Positions 48,097-59,225 of a stretch of DNA of 64,000 bases are shown in pieces (position 1 is the first letter of the stretch; each line of letters begins with the position of its first letter). The notes below the pieces were generated by a model. The model was not told the DNA's origin. It saw nothing but the letters and a program-made list of their open reading frames with translations, and searched no databases. The translations under genes were made by a program, and so were the position numbers. Source of the stretch: Massilia sp. Se16.2.3 (GTDB taxonomy: Bacteria > Pseudomonadota > Gammaproteobacteria > Burkholderiales > Burkholderiaceae_D); assembly GCF_014171595.1 (NCBI RefSeq), contig NZ_CP050451.1:3348001-3412000 (forward strand), read 5' to 3'.

Positions 48097-48233
48097 CGCG
48101 TGGGCTCGAGAGCCCACCCTACGAAACCAGCGATACGTAGGGTGGAGTCCTGACTCCACGCGGTCCACCGGTCGAGTTGACGCGCCATCGTTGGCAACGT
48201 GATTTCGTAGGGTGGGCTTTCAAGCCCACGCGG
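48097..48233. repeat. Three hairpin repeats between the RND pump and tRNA-Leu
   Basis: 48100-48107/48110-48117 (GTGGGCTC/GAGCCCAC, reverse), 48142-48149/48152-48159 (GTGGAGTC/GACTCCAC, forward), 48212-48219/48222-48229 (GTGGGCTT/AAGCCCAC, forward). All three keep the CGTAGGGTGG and CCACGCGG flanks. The rest of the 409-bp gap, 48234-48459, holds no gene that I can support; it should contain the tRNA-Leu promoter. Confidence 0.88.
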
Positions 48234-48459
48234 TCTCACCGCCGGATTCCGCGCGGCGACTGACGGCAACCGGGCCGTCCGCACGCCCCGCCATATATGC
48301 ACACCACCTACGCCCCGCACTCCATCAAATTTCATACTGTAGTGTCAGAAAATCCAGTAAAATACCGGGTTGAAGTTGTAGCCCCTAAACAATGGAGTGC
48401 AAGGGCGGCCGGTTTGACTCTCGGGCGCCCTTTGTTTTTGTGGCAATATGCAATCCTGC

Positions 48460-48546
48460 GCGAGGATGGCGAAATTGGTAGACGCACCAGGTTTAGGTCC
48501 TGACGCCAGCAATGGTGTGGGGGTTCGAGTCCCCCTCCTCGCACCA
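48460..48546 (+). tRNA. tRNA-Leu (anticodon TAG)
   Basis: 87 nt with encoded CCA. Acceptor stem GCGAGGA/TCCTCGC, anticodon loop TTTAGGT giving TAG, long type-II variable arm, and T-arm loop TTCGAGT. It ends 31 bp before tig on the same strand, so the two may share a transcript. Confidence 0.97.
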
Positions 48547-48577
48547 CGAATAATTATTTTTTTGGACGATTTTTACG

Positions 48578-49918
48578 ATGGCAACTGCAGTCGAAACCCT
48601 GGGTAAACTCGAGCGTCGCTTGACGATCACTTTTCCGCTGAGCGACGTCCGTACGGAAGTTGAGAAACGCCTCAAGAAGCAGGCCAAGACCGCCAAGGCA
48701 CCTGGTTTCCGTCCAGGCAAAGTGCCGCTGAAGATGGTCGCTGCCCAGTACGGCTACCAGATCGAATCCGACGTGCTCAACGACCGCGTCGGCCGCGCCT
48801 TCAACGACGCCGCCAACGAGAACGGCCTGCGCGTTGCCGGTTTCCCGAAAATCGAGCCGAAGCAGGACGCACCGGAAGGCATGCTGGCCTTCGACGCGAC
48901 CTTCGAAGTTTTCCCTGAAGTCAAAATCGGCGACCTCGCCGGCGTCGACATCGAAACCGTGTCGGCCGAAGTCACCGACGTCGAGATCGACAAGACCATC
49001 GACATCCTGCGCAAGCAGCGCGTGCACTACCACACCAAGGGCGAGGCAGGCGAGCACGGCGACGGCGGCGAAGCCGTGGCTGCCAATGGCGACCGCGTGA
49101 CGGTCGACTTCGTCGGCGTCATCGATGGCGTGGAATTCCCAGGCGGCAAGGCTGACGACTACGCCTTCGTGCTCGGCGAAGGCCGCATGCTGCCGGAATT
49201 CGAAGCCGCGACCGTCGGCCTGAAAGTGGGCGAGAGCCGCACCTTCCCGCTGGCTTTCCCTGAGGATTACCATGGCAAGGACGTGGCCGGCAAGACCGCT
49301 GAGTTCACCATCACTTTGACCAAGCTGGAATGGGCGCACATGCCCGAAGTCGACGCCGAATTCGCACGTTCGCTGGGCATCGAAGACGGCTCGATCGAAA
49401 AAATGCGCGCCGACATCAAGACCAACCTGGAGCGTGAAGTCAACGCCCGCGTCAAGGCCCGCAACAAGGAAGCCGTGATGGACGCGCTGGTGAAGGTCAC
49501 CGAGATGGACGTTCCGACCGTCATGATCCAGCAGGATTCCGAGCGCCTGGCCGAGCAGACCCGCCAGGACATGGCCCAGCGCGGCATGGACGTCAAGAAC
49601 ATGCCGTTCCCGACCGAACTGTTCGCCGAGAAGGCCGAGCGCCGCGTGCGCCTGGGCCTGATCCTGTCGCAGCTGGTGAGCGAAAACAGCCTGGAAGCAA
49701 CGCAAGAGCAGGTGAAGGCGCAGATCGAAGACTTCGCACAGAGCTACGAAGATCCGAAGGAAGTGCTGAAGTACTACTACAGCGACCGTCGTCGCCTGGG
49801 TGAAGTCGAAGCCCTTGTATTGGAAGAAAACGTCGTTAACTATGTACTTGGCAAGGCGAAGGTCAGTAGCAAGGCCGTCGCTTTCGATGAATTGATGGGC
49901 AGCAACCCACAAGCTTGA
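48578..49918 (+). CDS. tig: Trigger factor
   Basis: 446 residues, full length. Ribosome-binding N-domain with the signature [18 protein letters not shown]; PPIase domain with [21 protein letters not shown]-terminal chaperone arms ([20 protein letters not shown] onward). It binds at the peptide exit and shields nascent chains. First protein gene of the tig-clpP-clpX-lon block, a common order in proteobacteria. No frameshift here. Confidence 0.97.
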   Translation: MATAVETLGKLERRLTITFPLSDVRTEVEKRLKKQAKTAKAPGFRPGKVPLKMVAAQYGYQIESDVLNDRVGRAFNDAANENGLRVAGFPKIEPKQDAPEGMLAFDATFEVFPEVKIGDLAGVDIETVSAEVTDVEIDKTIDILRKQRVHYHTKGEAGEHGDGGEAVAANGDRVTVDFVGVIDGVEFPGGKADDYAFVLGEGRMLPEFEAATVGLKVGESRTFPLAFPEDYHGKDVAGKTAEFTITLTKLEWAHMPEVDAEFARSLGIEDGSIEKMRADIKTNLEREVNARVKARNKEAVMDALVKVTEMDVPTVMIQQDSERLAEQTRQDMAQRGMDVKNMPFPTELFAEKAERRVRLGLILSQLVSENSLEATQEQVKAQIEDFAQSYEDPKEVLKYYYSDRRRLGEVEALVLEENVVNYVLGKAKVSSKAVAFDELMGSNPQA

Positions 49919-50005
49919 GCGAAGTCGTAAGCTCGGCGACTGGACCCTCAGGGGACGGTCGCCCGGCCGCTTCACCAGGCACCACTTACAAGGAACGAGA
50001 CAGGT

Positions 50006-50623
50006 ATGAACCGTAATCCGGCATTGGACACCCAAGCACTCGGCCTCGTGCCGATGGTAGTTGAGCAAAGCGGGCGCGGCGAGCGCGCGTACGACATCTA
50101 CTCGCGCCTGCTGAAGGAACGCGTGATTTTCCTCGTCGGTCCTGTCAACGACCAGATGGCGAACCTGATCGTGGCCCAGATGCTCTTCCTGGAAAGCGAG
50201 AATCCGGACAAGGATATTTCGCTGTACATCAACTCGCCGGGCGGTTCGGTGTCTGCGGGTCTGGCGATCTTCGACACGATGAACTTCATCAAGCCGGACG
50301 TCTCGACCCTGTGCACGGGCCTGGCCGCGTCGATGGGCGCCTTCCTGCTGGCCGCTGGCGCCAAGGGCAAGCGTTTCTCGCTGCCGAACTCGCGCGTCAT
50401 GATCCACCAGCCTTCGGGCGGCTCGCAGGGCATGGCGTCCGACATCGAGATCCAGGCCAAGGAAATCCTGTACCTGCGCGAGCGCCTTGCGCGCATCATG
50501 GCCGACAACACCGGCCAGACGATCGAACAGATCCACAAGGATACCGACCGCGACCGCTTCATGTCGGCCGAGGAATCGGTCGATTATGGCCTGATCGACA
50601 AGGTGTTGACCAACCGAGCTTGA
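50006..50623 (+). CDS. clpP: ATP-dependent Clp protease proteolytic subunit
   Basis: 205 residues. Catalytic Ser in [18 protein letters not shown], His in [13 protein letters not shown], Asp in [13 protein letters not shown]. The N-terminal propeptide stretch [20 protein letters not shown] precedes the usual [17 protein letters not shown]. It forms the double heptamer used by ClpX. It lies 87 bp after tig and ends at a terminator. Confidence 0.97.
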   Translation: MNRNPALDTQALGLVPMVVEQSGRGERAYDIYSRLLKERVIFLVGPVNDQMANLIVAQMLFLESENPDKDISLYINSPGGSVSAGLAIFDTMNFIKPDVSTLCTGLAASMGAFLLAAGAKGKRFSLPNSRVMIHQPSGGSQGMASDIEIQAKEILYLRERLARIMADNTGQTIEQIHKDTDRDRFMSAEESVDYGLIDKVLTNRA

Positions 50624-50647
50624 TGCAACCCACAAGGTGTTGCTGAA

Positions 50648-50687
50648 AAACGCCCGGGCGCCAACACGTTCGGGCGTTTGTTTTTTA
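50648..50687 (+). terminator. Terminator after clpP
   Basis: Stem AAACGCCCG (50648-50656) with CGGGCGTTT (50671-50679), then GTTTTTT. It separates clpP from clpX, which has its own promoter-like signals. Confidence 0.85.
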
Positions 50688-50718
50688 TTTCGGGTAGCAT
50701 GGCGGTGTACGTGAGCTC

Positions 50719-50748
50719 TTGTTGCGTGCTCCGTGATCGCACTATATT
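50719..50748 (+). promoter_or_regulatory. Possible sigma-70 promoter of clpX
   Basis: TTGTTG (50719-50724), an 18-bp spacer, then TATATT (50743-50748), about 55 bp before the clpX start. It follows the clpP terminator, which makes a separate promoter here sensible. Confidence 0.5.
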
Positions 50749-50802
50749 GGGGAAGTTCGAGGCGAGCTTCCCATCCATAGCAATTCATTAGAAACCTGCC
50801 CC

Positions 50803-52071
50803 ATGTCTGACAAAAAATCTTCCAGCGGCGAAAAGCTTCTGTACTGCTCGTTCTGCGGCAAGAGCCAGCACGAGGTCAAGAAACTGATTGCGGGACCCTC
50901 GGTCTTCATCTGCGACGAGTGCATCGACCTGTGCAACGACATCATCCGCGACGAGACCTCGAACGTGGAATCGGTGAGCGGCGCCAAGTCCGACCTGCCG
51001 ACGCCGCACGAGATCGCCGAGCTGCTCGACCAGTACGTCATCGGCCAGCAGACCGCCAAGCGCATCCTGTCGGTGGCTGTCTACAACCACTACAAGCGCC
51101 TCAAGCACCTGGGCAAGAAAGACGACGTCGAGCTGGCCAAGAGCAACATCCTGCTTGTCGGCCCGACCGGCTCGGGCAAGACGCTGCTGGCGCAGACGCT
51201 GGCGCGCATGCTCAACGTGCCTTTCGTGATTGCCGACGCGACCACGCTGACCGAAGCCGGTTATGTGGGCGAAGACGTCGAGAACATCATCCAGAAGCTG
51301 CTGCAGAGCTGCAACTACGAGGTCGAGAAGGCCCAGCGCGGCATCGTCTACATCGATGAGATCGACAAGATTTCGCGCAAGTCCGACAACCCGTCGATCA
51401 CCCGCGACGTGTCCGGCGAAGGCGTGCAGCAGGCGTTGCTGAAACTCATCGAAGGCACGATGGCCTCGGTGCCGCCACAAGGCGGGCGCAAGCACCCGAA
51501 CCAGGATTTCGTCCAGATCGACACGACCAACATCATGTTCATCTGCGGTGGCGCTTTCGATGGCCTGGCGAAGATCGTGCAGAACCGTTCGGAAAAGGGC
51601 GGCATCGGTTTCGCAGCCAGCGTGAAAAGCAGCACCCAGCGTTCGAACAGCGAAATCATGATGGAAGCCGAGCCGGAAGACCTGATCAAGTTCGGTCTGA
51701 TTCCGGAACTCGTTGGCCGTCTGCCTGTCGTTGCTACGCTGAATGAATTGACGGAAGAAGCACTGATCCAGATTCTGATCGAGCCGAAGAATGCGCTGAT
51801 CAAGCAGTATTCGAAACTGCTGGAAATGGAAGGCGCGGAACTCGAAATTCGCCCAGCCGCATTGCACGCGATTGCCAAGAAAGCATTGGCACGCAAGACC
51901 GGCGCACGCGGTCTGCGTTCCATTCTGGAACACGCGCTGCTCGACGTGATGTACGAATTGCCTAATCAGCAAAACGTCGTCAAGGTCGTGATCGATGAAA
52001 ATACGATCACAAATGGTGCCAAACCTTTGCTGATTTACAGCGAAACCGCAAAAGCCTCCGGAGAAAATTAA
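50803..52071 (+). CDS. clpX: ATP-dependent Clp protease ATP-binding subunit
   Basis: 422 residues. N-terminal zinc-binding domain with four Cys ([13 protein letters not shown] and [11 protein letters not shown]). AAA+ core: Walker [20 protein letters not shown], Walker [17 protein letters not shown], pore-loop area [16 protein letters not shown], and sensor 2 [20 protein letters not shown]. It unfolds tagged substrates and feeds ClpP. It is separated from clpP by a terminator and probably has its own promoter. Confidence 0.98.
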   Translation: MSDKKSSSGEKLLYCSFCGKSQHEVKKLIAGPSVFICDECIDLCNDIIRDETSNVESVSGAKSDLPTPHEIAELLDQYVIGQQTAKRILSVAVYNHYKRLKHLGKKDDVELAKSNILLVGPTGSGKTLLAQTLARMLNVPFVIADATTLTEAGYVGEDVENIIQKLLQSCNYEVEKAQRGIVYIDEIDKISRKSDNPSITRDVSGEGVQQALLKLIEGTMASVPPQGGRKHPNQDFVQIDTTNIMFICGGAFDGLAKIVQNRSEKGGIGFAASVKSSTQRSNSEIMMEAEPEDLIKFGLIPELVGRLPVVATLNELTEEALIQILIEPKNALIKQYSKLLEMEGAELEIRPAALHAIAKKALARKTGARGLRSILEHALLDVMYELPNQQNVVKVVIDENTITNGAKPLLIYSETAKASGEN

Positions 52072-52160
52072 AAAATTCCGCGCGGAAACCACAAAAAGGC
52101 TTGTGCGCGGGATGCTTGGCGGTACAATTTACCTCAATAAAAGCATCCGGCTTCAACCGA

Positions 52161-52200
52161 AAAGCCACTCGTGACGCCGCGTCACGCAGTGGCTTTTTTA
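52161..52200 (+). terminator. Terminator after clpX
   Basis: Stem AAAAGCCACT (52161-52170) with AGTGGCTTTTTT (52189-52200), with an inner GTGAC/GTCAC stem. A strong intrinsic terminator. Confidence 0.9.
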
Positions 52201-52283
52201 TTTCAGAACGGGGCTTTTATTGGAACGACCAGATTGCATTTGCGACTTAAGTTTTTTACTCGCAGAAAATATCTTTGGCCGGT

Positions 52284-52312
52284 CTTGAGATTTAACCGTG
52301 TACGCCCAACAT
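52284..52312 (+). promoter_or_regulatory. Heat-shock (sigma-32-like) promoter of lon
   Basis: CTTGAGA (52284-52290), a 14-bp spacer, then CCCAACAT (52305-52312). This is close to the sigma-32 consensus (CTTGAAA, 13-15 bp, CCCCATnT) and lies 28 bp before the lon ATG. Lon is a known heat-shock gene, so the match is meaningful, though unproved. Confidence 0.6.
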
Positions 52313-52340
52313 CCGTTACACGATTTTTATAAGGTATGCC

Positions 52341-54746
<2,406 letters not shown>

Positions 54747-54769
54747 TCGACGTTGGTACCAGGAATGGA

Positions 54770-54795
54770 AAGGCGCCTTCGGGCGCCTTTTTTTG
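54770..54795 (+). terminator. Terminator after lon
   Basis: AAAGGCGCC (54770-54778) pairs with GGCGCCTTT (54783-54791) around TTCG, followed by a T-run. Confidence 0.92.
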
Positions 54796-54814
54796 TCTCT
54801 CCCGTTTGGAAAAC

Positions 54815-54989
54815 CTGGGGTCAGGTCTGACATTCGGACACAGACTCGACATTAGGGGCATGACAACGGATCACGACAGTGCGTGACGGCTCGCGTGCCG
54901 TTCGCAAGACGCTTTGATAACTGGTCGCCAGGCATCGACGAAAGCGTGCAATAGCAGAGTTCGTGTCCAAATGTCAGACCTGACCCCAG
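54815..54989. mobile_element. MITE-like element with 32-bp imperfect terminal inverted repeats
   Basis: The ends are near-perfect inverted repeats: left 54815-54846 starts CTGGGGTCAGGTCTGACATT, right 54957-54989 ends ATGTCAGACCTGACCCCAG. The 110-bp inside has no convincing gene. The end sequence (GGGGTCAGGTCTGACATT) is, from memory, like those seen bordering RAYT-type transposase genes in proteobacteria, so this looks like a non-autonomous or deleted copy. It sits between the lon terminator and the hupB promoter. Confidence 0.75.
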
Positions 54990-55074
54990 CTTTTCTTGCA
55001 TGCCAATTGCCAATTATTTGGCCTGCATGGAGTACCAGAGCCGCAACGTGTAAGCAGATCGGTAACAATGTTGC

Positions 55075-55103
55075 TTGACAGAAGCAAATCGCCCTTGTTT
55101 AAT
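55075..55103 (+). promoter_or_regulatory. Sigma-70 promoter of hupB
   Basis: Perfect TTGACA (55075-55080), a 17-bp spacer, then TTTAAT (55098-55103). Transcription would begin near 55110, leaving a leader of about 58 nt before the GTG start. Confidence 0.8.
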
Positions 55104-55167
55104 ACGCCGTTGCAGTTTTTTGCAGGAAGGCGCAGCGCCGCCGCGCCAGAACGACAAGAGGATACGA

Positions 55168-55440
55168 GTGAACAAGACAGAACTGATCGAAGAAATCGCG
55201 AAGTCCGCGGACATTACCAAGGCGTCGGCGACGCGCGCCCTGGACGCGATGATCGAAGCGGTGACGAACACCCTGAAGAACAATGACAGCGTGACCCTGG
55301 TCGGTTTCGGCACGTTCACTGTTGGCGAACGCGCTGCCCGTACCGGCCGCGATCCGCGCACCAAGGAACCAATCAAGATCAAGGCAGCAAAGGTTCCAAA
55401 ATTTAAGGCTGGTAAAGCGTTAAAAGATGCTGTAAACTAA
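55168..55440 (+). CDS. hupB: DNA-binding protein HU-beta
   Basis: 90 residues, the normal HU length, starting at GTG ([19 protein letters not shown]). The DNA-bending arm is [18 protein letters not shown] with the conserved Arg-rich tip and Pro, followed by [16 protein letters not shown]. It compacts and bends chromosomal DNA. Downstream of lon, as in many proteobacteria; here a MITE-like element lies between them. Two short hairpins (55447-55466 and 55471-55498, no T-run) follow, before the tRNA genes. Confidence 0.97.
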   Translation: MNKTELIEEIAKSADITKASATRALDAMIEAVTNTLKNNDSVTLVGFGTFTVGERAARTGRDPRTKEPIKIKAAKVPKFKAGKALKDAVN

Positions 55441-55518
55441 TGCCTTCTCTGCGATGACACGCAGAGGAAACATCCTGGAAGCGTATGCCGCCAGGATGAG
55501 GTAATACCAAGTATTTGT

Positions 55519-55595
55519 GGAGCGGTAGTTCAGTTGGTTAGAATACCGGCCTGTCACGCCGGGGGTCGCGGGTTCGAGCCCCGTCCGCTCCGCCA
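55519..55595 (+). tRNA. tRNA-Asp (anticodon GTC), first copy
   Basis: 77 nt with encoded CCA. Acceptor GGAGCGG/CCGCTCC, anticodon loop CTGTCAC, T-loop TTCGAGC. Identical to the second copy 69 bp downstream. Confidence 0.97.
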
Positions 55596-55664
55596 CCGAT
55601 TTGGAAAGACATGTGTTCCCGTGCAGGGTGCTTTGTCCGCTCCGTCGAAAAATACACAGAATTT

Positions 55665-55741
55665 GGAGCGGTAGTTCAGTTGGTTAGAATACCGGCCTGT
55701 CACGCCGGGGGTCGCGGGTTCGAGCCCCGTCCGCTCCGCCA
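55665..55741 (+). tRNA. tRNA-Asp (anticodon GTC), second copy
   Basis: 77 nt, identical to the copy at 55519. The pair forms a 77-bp direct repeat, a likely spot for recombination or assembly collapse. A terminator follows at 55845. Confidence 0.97.
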
Positions 55742-55844
55742 GATTCAAAGTGATAAGCATGTTGTCCCGGCGGAAGGTCGGCGAGTCCATCTTATCGCTT
55801 CCGGAATAGTAGTGTGTGGCGCCAGTGTGGCGCCTCAGAGAAGA

Positions 55845-55871
55845 GGCGAACGCGAGTTCGCCTTTTTTTTT
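55845..55871 (+). terminator. Terminator after the tRNA-Asp pair
   Basis: GGCGAAC (55845-55851), loop GCGA, GTTCGCC (55856-55862), then nine T. Another GGCGCC-type hairpin lies just upstream at about 55819-55834. Confidence 0.9.
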
Positions 55872-55912
55872 AACTTGTGCTTTGTAGCCATTGCCAAAGT
55901 GATTGGTTGACC

Positions 55913-57835
55913 ATGTTTGATTTCGTACGTAATAACAAGCGCGTGTTGCAGCTCCTGCTTCTGCTGCTGATCATTCCCTCGTTCGTGCTGGTCGGCGTCG
56001 AGAGCTACCAGAACCGCGGCGACAGCGCTGCCGGCGTCGCCACCGTGGAAGGCCGCAATATCACCCAGCAGGAGTGGGACGAGGCCCAGCGCGCGCAGAT
56101 CGACCAGGCGCGCGCCCAGATGGGCGCGCAGTTCGACCAGAAGAAGTTCGACACCCCGCAAGCCAAGCGCGACGTACTCGAAAACCTGGTGGCCGAGCGT
56201 GCCGTCGGCGCCGAGCTGGCCCGTAGTCACCTGACCGTGACGGACCAGGCCCTGGCGAAGCGCATCATGGACTTGACCGGATTCCGCAAGCCTGACGGCA
56301 GCTTCGACACCGACCAGTACAAGGCGGCACTGGCCGCCCAGAACATGAATCCGGTCGTGTTCGAAGAGCGCATGCGCCGCGACATGGCGATCCAGCAGCT
56401 TGCCGGCTCCGTTCAGTCCACGGCCTTCGCGCCACGCTCGGTTGCCGCGCGCGTCTCGAGTATCAACGACCAGGAACGGGAAGTCCAGGAACTGATGTTC
56501 CCGATCGCGCAGTTCCTGCCGCAGGTGAAAGTCACCGACGCCATGGTCAAGGCCTTCTACGACAAGAACGCCAACCTGTTCGCCATTCCCGAGCAGGTGA
56601 AGGCCGAATACGTCGTGCTCGACGCGGCCGCCGTCGAAAGCCAGGTCGCCGTCACCGACGCCGAAGTGGCCCAGTTCTACAAGGCCAACCAGAAGCGTTT
56701 CACGACGCCTGAAGAGCGTACCGCCAGCCACATCCTGATTACCAAGGCACAGGGTGCCAAGCCCGCCGAAGAAGCCGCTGCCCGTGCACGCGCCGAAACC
56801 GTGCTGGCCGAGGTGCGCAAGAACCCGGCCGACTTCGCCGCCATCGCCGCGAAACAGTCGCAGGATCCCGAGTCGGCAGCCCAGGGCGGCAACATCGGCG
56901 TCGTGAAACCTGGCGAAGGCGTCTTCGGCAAGGCCGTCGAAGAAGCGATCTATGGCCTGAAAGAAGGCGAAGTCAGCGGCATCGTCGCTTCCGAATTCGG
57001 TTTCCACATCCTGAAGGTCACCGCCATCAAGCCGGCCGCGCAGAAGCCCCTCGAGGCGGCACGCGAAGAAATCGCCGGCGAACTCAAGAAAGCCAGGCTG
57101 TCGAAGAAATATGGCGAACTGGCCGAGCAGTTGAACGACATCGTCTACGAGCAGTCCGATAGCCTCAAGCCGGCGGCGGACAAGCTGGGCCTGAAGATCC
57201 AGACCGTCGAGAACCTGACCCGCAAGCCGAATCCGGCCCTGGGCGAGGCGCCGTACAACAACGAGAAGTTCCTGAACGCGCTGTACTCGGCCGATTCGAT
57301 CAAGAACAAGCGCAATACCGAAGCCGTCGAAGTGGCGCCGGCTGTGCTGATCGCCGGCCGCGTGGCCGAATTCAAGCCGGCGACGAAGCGTCCGCTCGCC
57401 GAAGTCGAGCCTGCAATCCGCCAGCGCGTGACCATGGAAGAAGCGCTGCGCCTGGCCCGCCAGGCAGGCGAAGCGAAAATGGCTGCCGCCAAGGCGTCCG
57501 GCGACGCAGCCGGCTTCGGCGAGGTCAAGGTCGTGTCGCGCACCAAGGAGCCGACGATCAACCCGGCAGGCGCCATGGCCGTCTTCAAGGCCGACGTGAC
57601 GAAGCTGCCGGCCTATGTCGGTGTCGACGTGCCGGGTAGCGGCTACGCCGTCTACCGCATCGGCAAGGTGTCGCAGCCGGCCCAGCCAGACCAGGCCCGC
57701 CGCGCCCAGGAAGCCGAGCAGATCGGCCGCCTGATCGGCGAAGCCGAGCTGTACAACTTCGTGGAAGCGATCAAGGCCAAGTCCAAGGCGAAGATCAATG
57801 TCGCTGCCGGCCAGGAAGCGGCGAAGACCGAGTAA
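55913..57835 (+). CDS. ppiD: Periplasmic folding chaperone / peptidyl-prolyl isomerase PpiD
   Basis: 640 residues. An N-terminal membrane anchor (VLQLLLLLLIIPSFVLVGVE) is followed by a SurA-like N-domain (EGRNITQQEWDEAQRAQI) and a parvulin domain (RTASHILITKAQGAKP, then GGNIGVVKPGEGVFGKAVEE, SEFGFHILKVTAIKP). The protein is tethered to the inner membrane and helps newly exported proteins leave the Sec channel. ATG 55913 is chosen because the anchor begins there; 55877 is a read-through. A terminator follows. Confidence 0.94.
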   Translation: MFDFVRNNKRVLQLLLLLLIIPSFVLVGVESYQNRGDSAAGVATVEGRNITQQEWDEAQRAQIDQARAQMGAQFDQKKFDTPQAKRDVLENLVAERAVGAELARSHLTVTDQALAKRIMDLTGFRKPDGSFDTDQYKAALAAQNMNPVVFEERMRRDMAIQQLAGSVQSTAFAPRSVAARVSSINDQEREVQELMFPIAQFLPQVKVTDAMVKAFYDKNANLFAIPEQVKAEYVVLDAAAVESQVAVTDAEVAQFYKANQKRFTTPEERTASHILITKAQGAKPAEEAAARARAETVLAEVRKNPADFAAIAAKQSQDPESAAQGGNIGVVKPGEGVFGKAVEEAIYGLKEGEVSGIVASEFGFHILKVTAIKPAAQKPLEAAREEIAGELKKARLSKKYGELAEQLNDIVYEQSDSLKPAADKLGLKIQTVENLTRKPNPALGEAPYNNEKFLNALYSADSIKNKRNTEAVEVAPAVLIAGRVAEFKPATKRPLAEVEPAIRQRVTMEEALRLARQAGEAKMAAAKASGDAAGFGEVKVVSRTKEPTINPAGAMAVFKADVTKLPAYVGVDVPGSGYAVYRIGKVSQPAQPDQARRAQEAEQIGRLIGEAELYNFVEAIKAKSKAKINVAAGQEAAKTE

Positions 57836-57856
57836 GCCCAGGCCCGCTCGAAGAAA

Positions 57857-57887
57857 AACCCGGTTGCGCGAGCTGCCGGGTTTTTTT
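57857..57887 (+). terminator. Terminator after ppiD
   Basis: AACCCGG (57857-57863) pairs with CCGGGTT (57876-57882), then TTTTT. Confidence 0.88.
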
Positions 57888-57921
57888 ACGTTCTACAGCG
57901 CCATGATGGACAGCGACCTGC

Positions 57922-57984
57922 CGCAGGGTGGACGGCGAAACCGCCATCAGCTGCGTAGAGCAGACGCTTGCGCCGTCCACGCGT
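57922..57984 (+). repeat. Long-loop hairpin repeat between ppiD and mnmH
   Basis: GTGGACGGCG (57928-57937) pairs with CGCCGTCCAC (57971-57980) across a 33-bp loop. The left flank is the usual CGCAGGGTGG; the right flank is CACGCGTTCAAT in place of CACGCGG. The degenerate copy at 60609-60690 carries the same ATTGAACGCG word, so the two form a sub-family. The remaining 57985-58169 holds no gene that I can support. Confidence 0.75.
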
Positions 57985-58169
57985 TCAATCGGGCCCGATG
58001 GGCTGCGCGGCGCGCGACGGGGATTGCCGGAGAGGGAGAGCAGGGAGGAAGGCCGCTATTGCGGCCCGGCTTGCCTACGCGGCATCCTTGACGCCGATGG
58101 TTTCAATCAGGACCGGTTATCCAGGGCGAGCGCGCAGGGACGGCGCCGGCGGCCTGCGCCGACGCCGTT

Positions 58170-59225
58170 TTAACCGGCGTGCAGCGTTCTTGCAGCCGCA
58201 AGAAAATCCGCGGGCGCGATGTCCGCCAGCGCGAGCACCTGCGCGCGCCCAACCTGCACGAAATTGCGGTCGATCGAGCGCAGGTAGGCCGGATCGTAGT
58301 GCTCCACCAGCAGCTGGTCCACCAGTTCCGGCATGGCGCCGCTGTTGGCGAGCGCATGCCAGGCGTCGATGCGGGCGCGGACCATGCAGCTGCACCGGTG
58401 ATCGAGCTGGCCATTGAGCGCCCGGGCGTCGCCCGCGAAGTGGCTGTAGTCTTCCATCAGCAGCCGCACGCGGTTCGGGCGTGACAGCTGCAGGGCGATG
58501 CAGGGAGAGGCGCGCATGCGTTCCATCACGGCGTCGGGCACGCGCAGGTTGCCGACCTTCTTGCTCTCGGACTCCACGAACACGGGCTTTGCCGGATCGA
58601 AGTGGCGCAGCTTGTCCCAGATGCGCGTTTCGAACATCTTCTGGCCAGGTTGCGGCTCGTTCGGCAGGTGTCCCAGCACCGAGCCGCGGTGGGCCGCCAG
58701 CCGCTCGAGGTCGAGCACCCGGGCGCCGATGCCGTCCGGGGTCTCGAGCAGCCGGCTCTTGCCGCTGCCGGTGGTACCGCAGATGACGCGGTAATGCAGC
58801 GCCGGCGGGTTCTCCAGGGCGCCGCTGACGTGGGCCCGGTAGGCCTTGTAGCCGCCATCGAGCTGCACCACCGGCCAGCCGATTTTCGCGAGGATATGCG
58901 CCAGCGAGCCGCTGCGGTTGCCCCCGCGCCAGCAATACACCAGTGGCTTCCAGTCGCGCGGCTTGTCGGCGAACTCGGTCTCGAGGTGGCGCGCGATGTT
59001 GCGTGCCACCAGTGCCGCGCCGAGCTTTTTCGCCTCGAAGGATCCAACCTGCTTGTAGAGGGTGCCGACGCGAATGCGCTCCTCGTTGTCGAGGACCGGG
59101 CAATTGATCGCGCCGGGCAGGTGGTCGAGGGCGAACTCGCCTTCGCTGCGGGCATCGATGATGGTATCGAACGTGCCCAGGTCGGGCAGGATGTCGGCGA
59201 AGCTCAGTACGGCAGGGTATTTCAT
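58170..59225 (-). CDS. mnmH: tRNA 2-selenouridine synthase
   Basis: 351 residues. N-terminal rhodanese domain with catalytic Cys in PLVYCWRGGNRSGSLAH; C-terminal P-loop ATPase domain with GTTGSGKSRLLET. It replaces sulfur by selenium at the wobble uridine of tRNAs for Lys, Glu and Gln, via a geranylated intermediate. It needs selenophosphate, so selD should exist elsewhere. Its ATG overlaps the tesA stop by 4 bp. No frameshift. Confidence 0.93.
   Translation of the reverse strand: MKYPAVLSFADILPDLGTFDTIIDARSEGEFALDHLPGAINCPVLDNEERIRVGTLYKQVGSFEAKKLGAALVARNIARHLETEFADKPRDWKPLVYCWRGGNRSGSLAHILAKIGWPVVQLDGGYKAYRAHVSGALENPPALHYRVICGTTGSGKSRLLETPDGIGARVLDLERLAAHRGSVLGHLPNEPQPGQKMFETRIWDKLRHFDPAKPVFVESESKKVGNLRVPDAVMERMRASPCIALQLSRPNRVRLLMEDYSHFAGDARALNGQLDHRCSCMVRARIDAWHALANSGAMPELVDQLLVEHYDPAYLRSIDRNFVQVGRAQVLALADIAPADFLAAARTLHAG

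Noticed and set aside
48297-48503. Forward 68-codon frame entering tRNA-Leu
   Set aside because: It reads into the tRNA body, with no ribosome site and no family similarity.
48554-50788. 744-codon open frame on the reverse strand opposite tig and clpP
   Set aside because: Product is His/Asp/Gly/Ala-rich without family motifs; it mirrors the codon structure of two conserved forward genes in high-GC DNA.
54871-55068. 65-codon reverse frame covering the right part of the MITE-like element
   Set aside because: It crosses the element boundary and shows no transposase motif; probably chance.
55554-55790. Reverse open frame across the tRNA-Asp pair, reading like 'LAERTGLEPATPGVTGRYSN'
   Set aside because: A known artefact: translation of tRNA sequence on the opposite strand.
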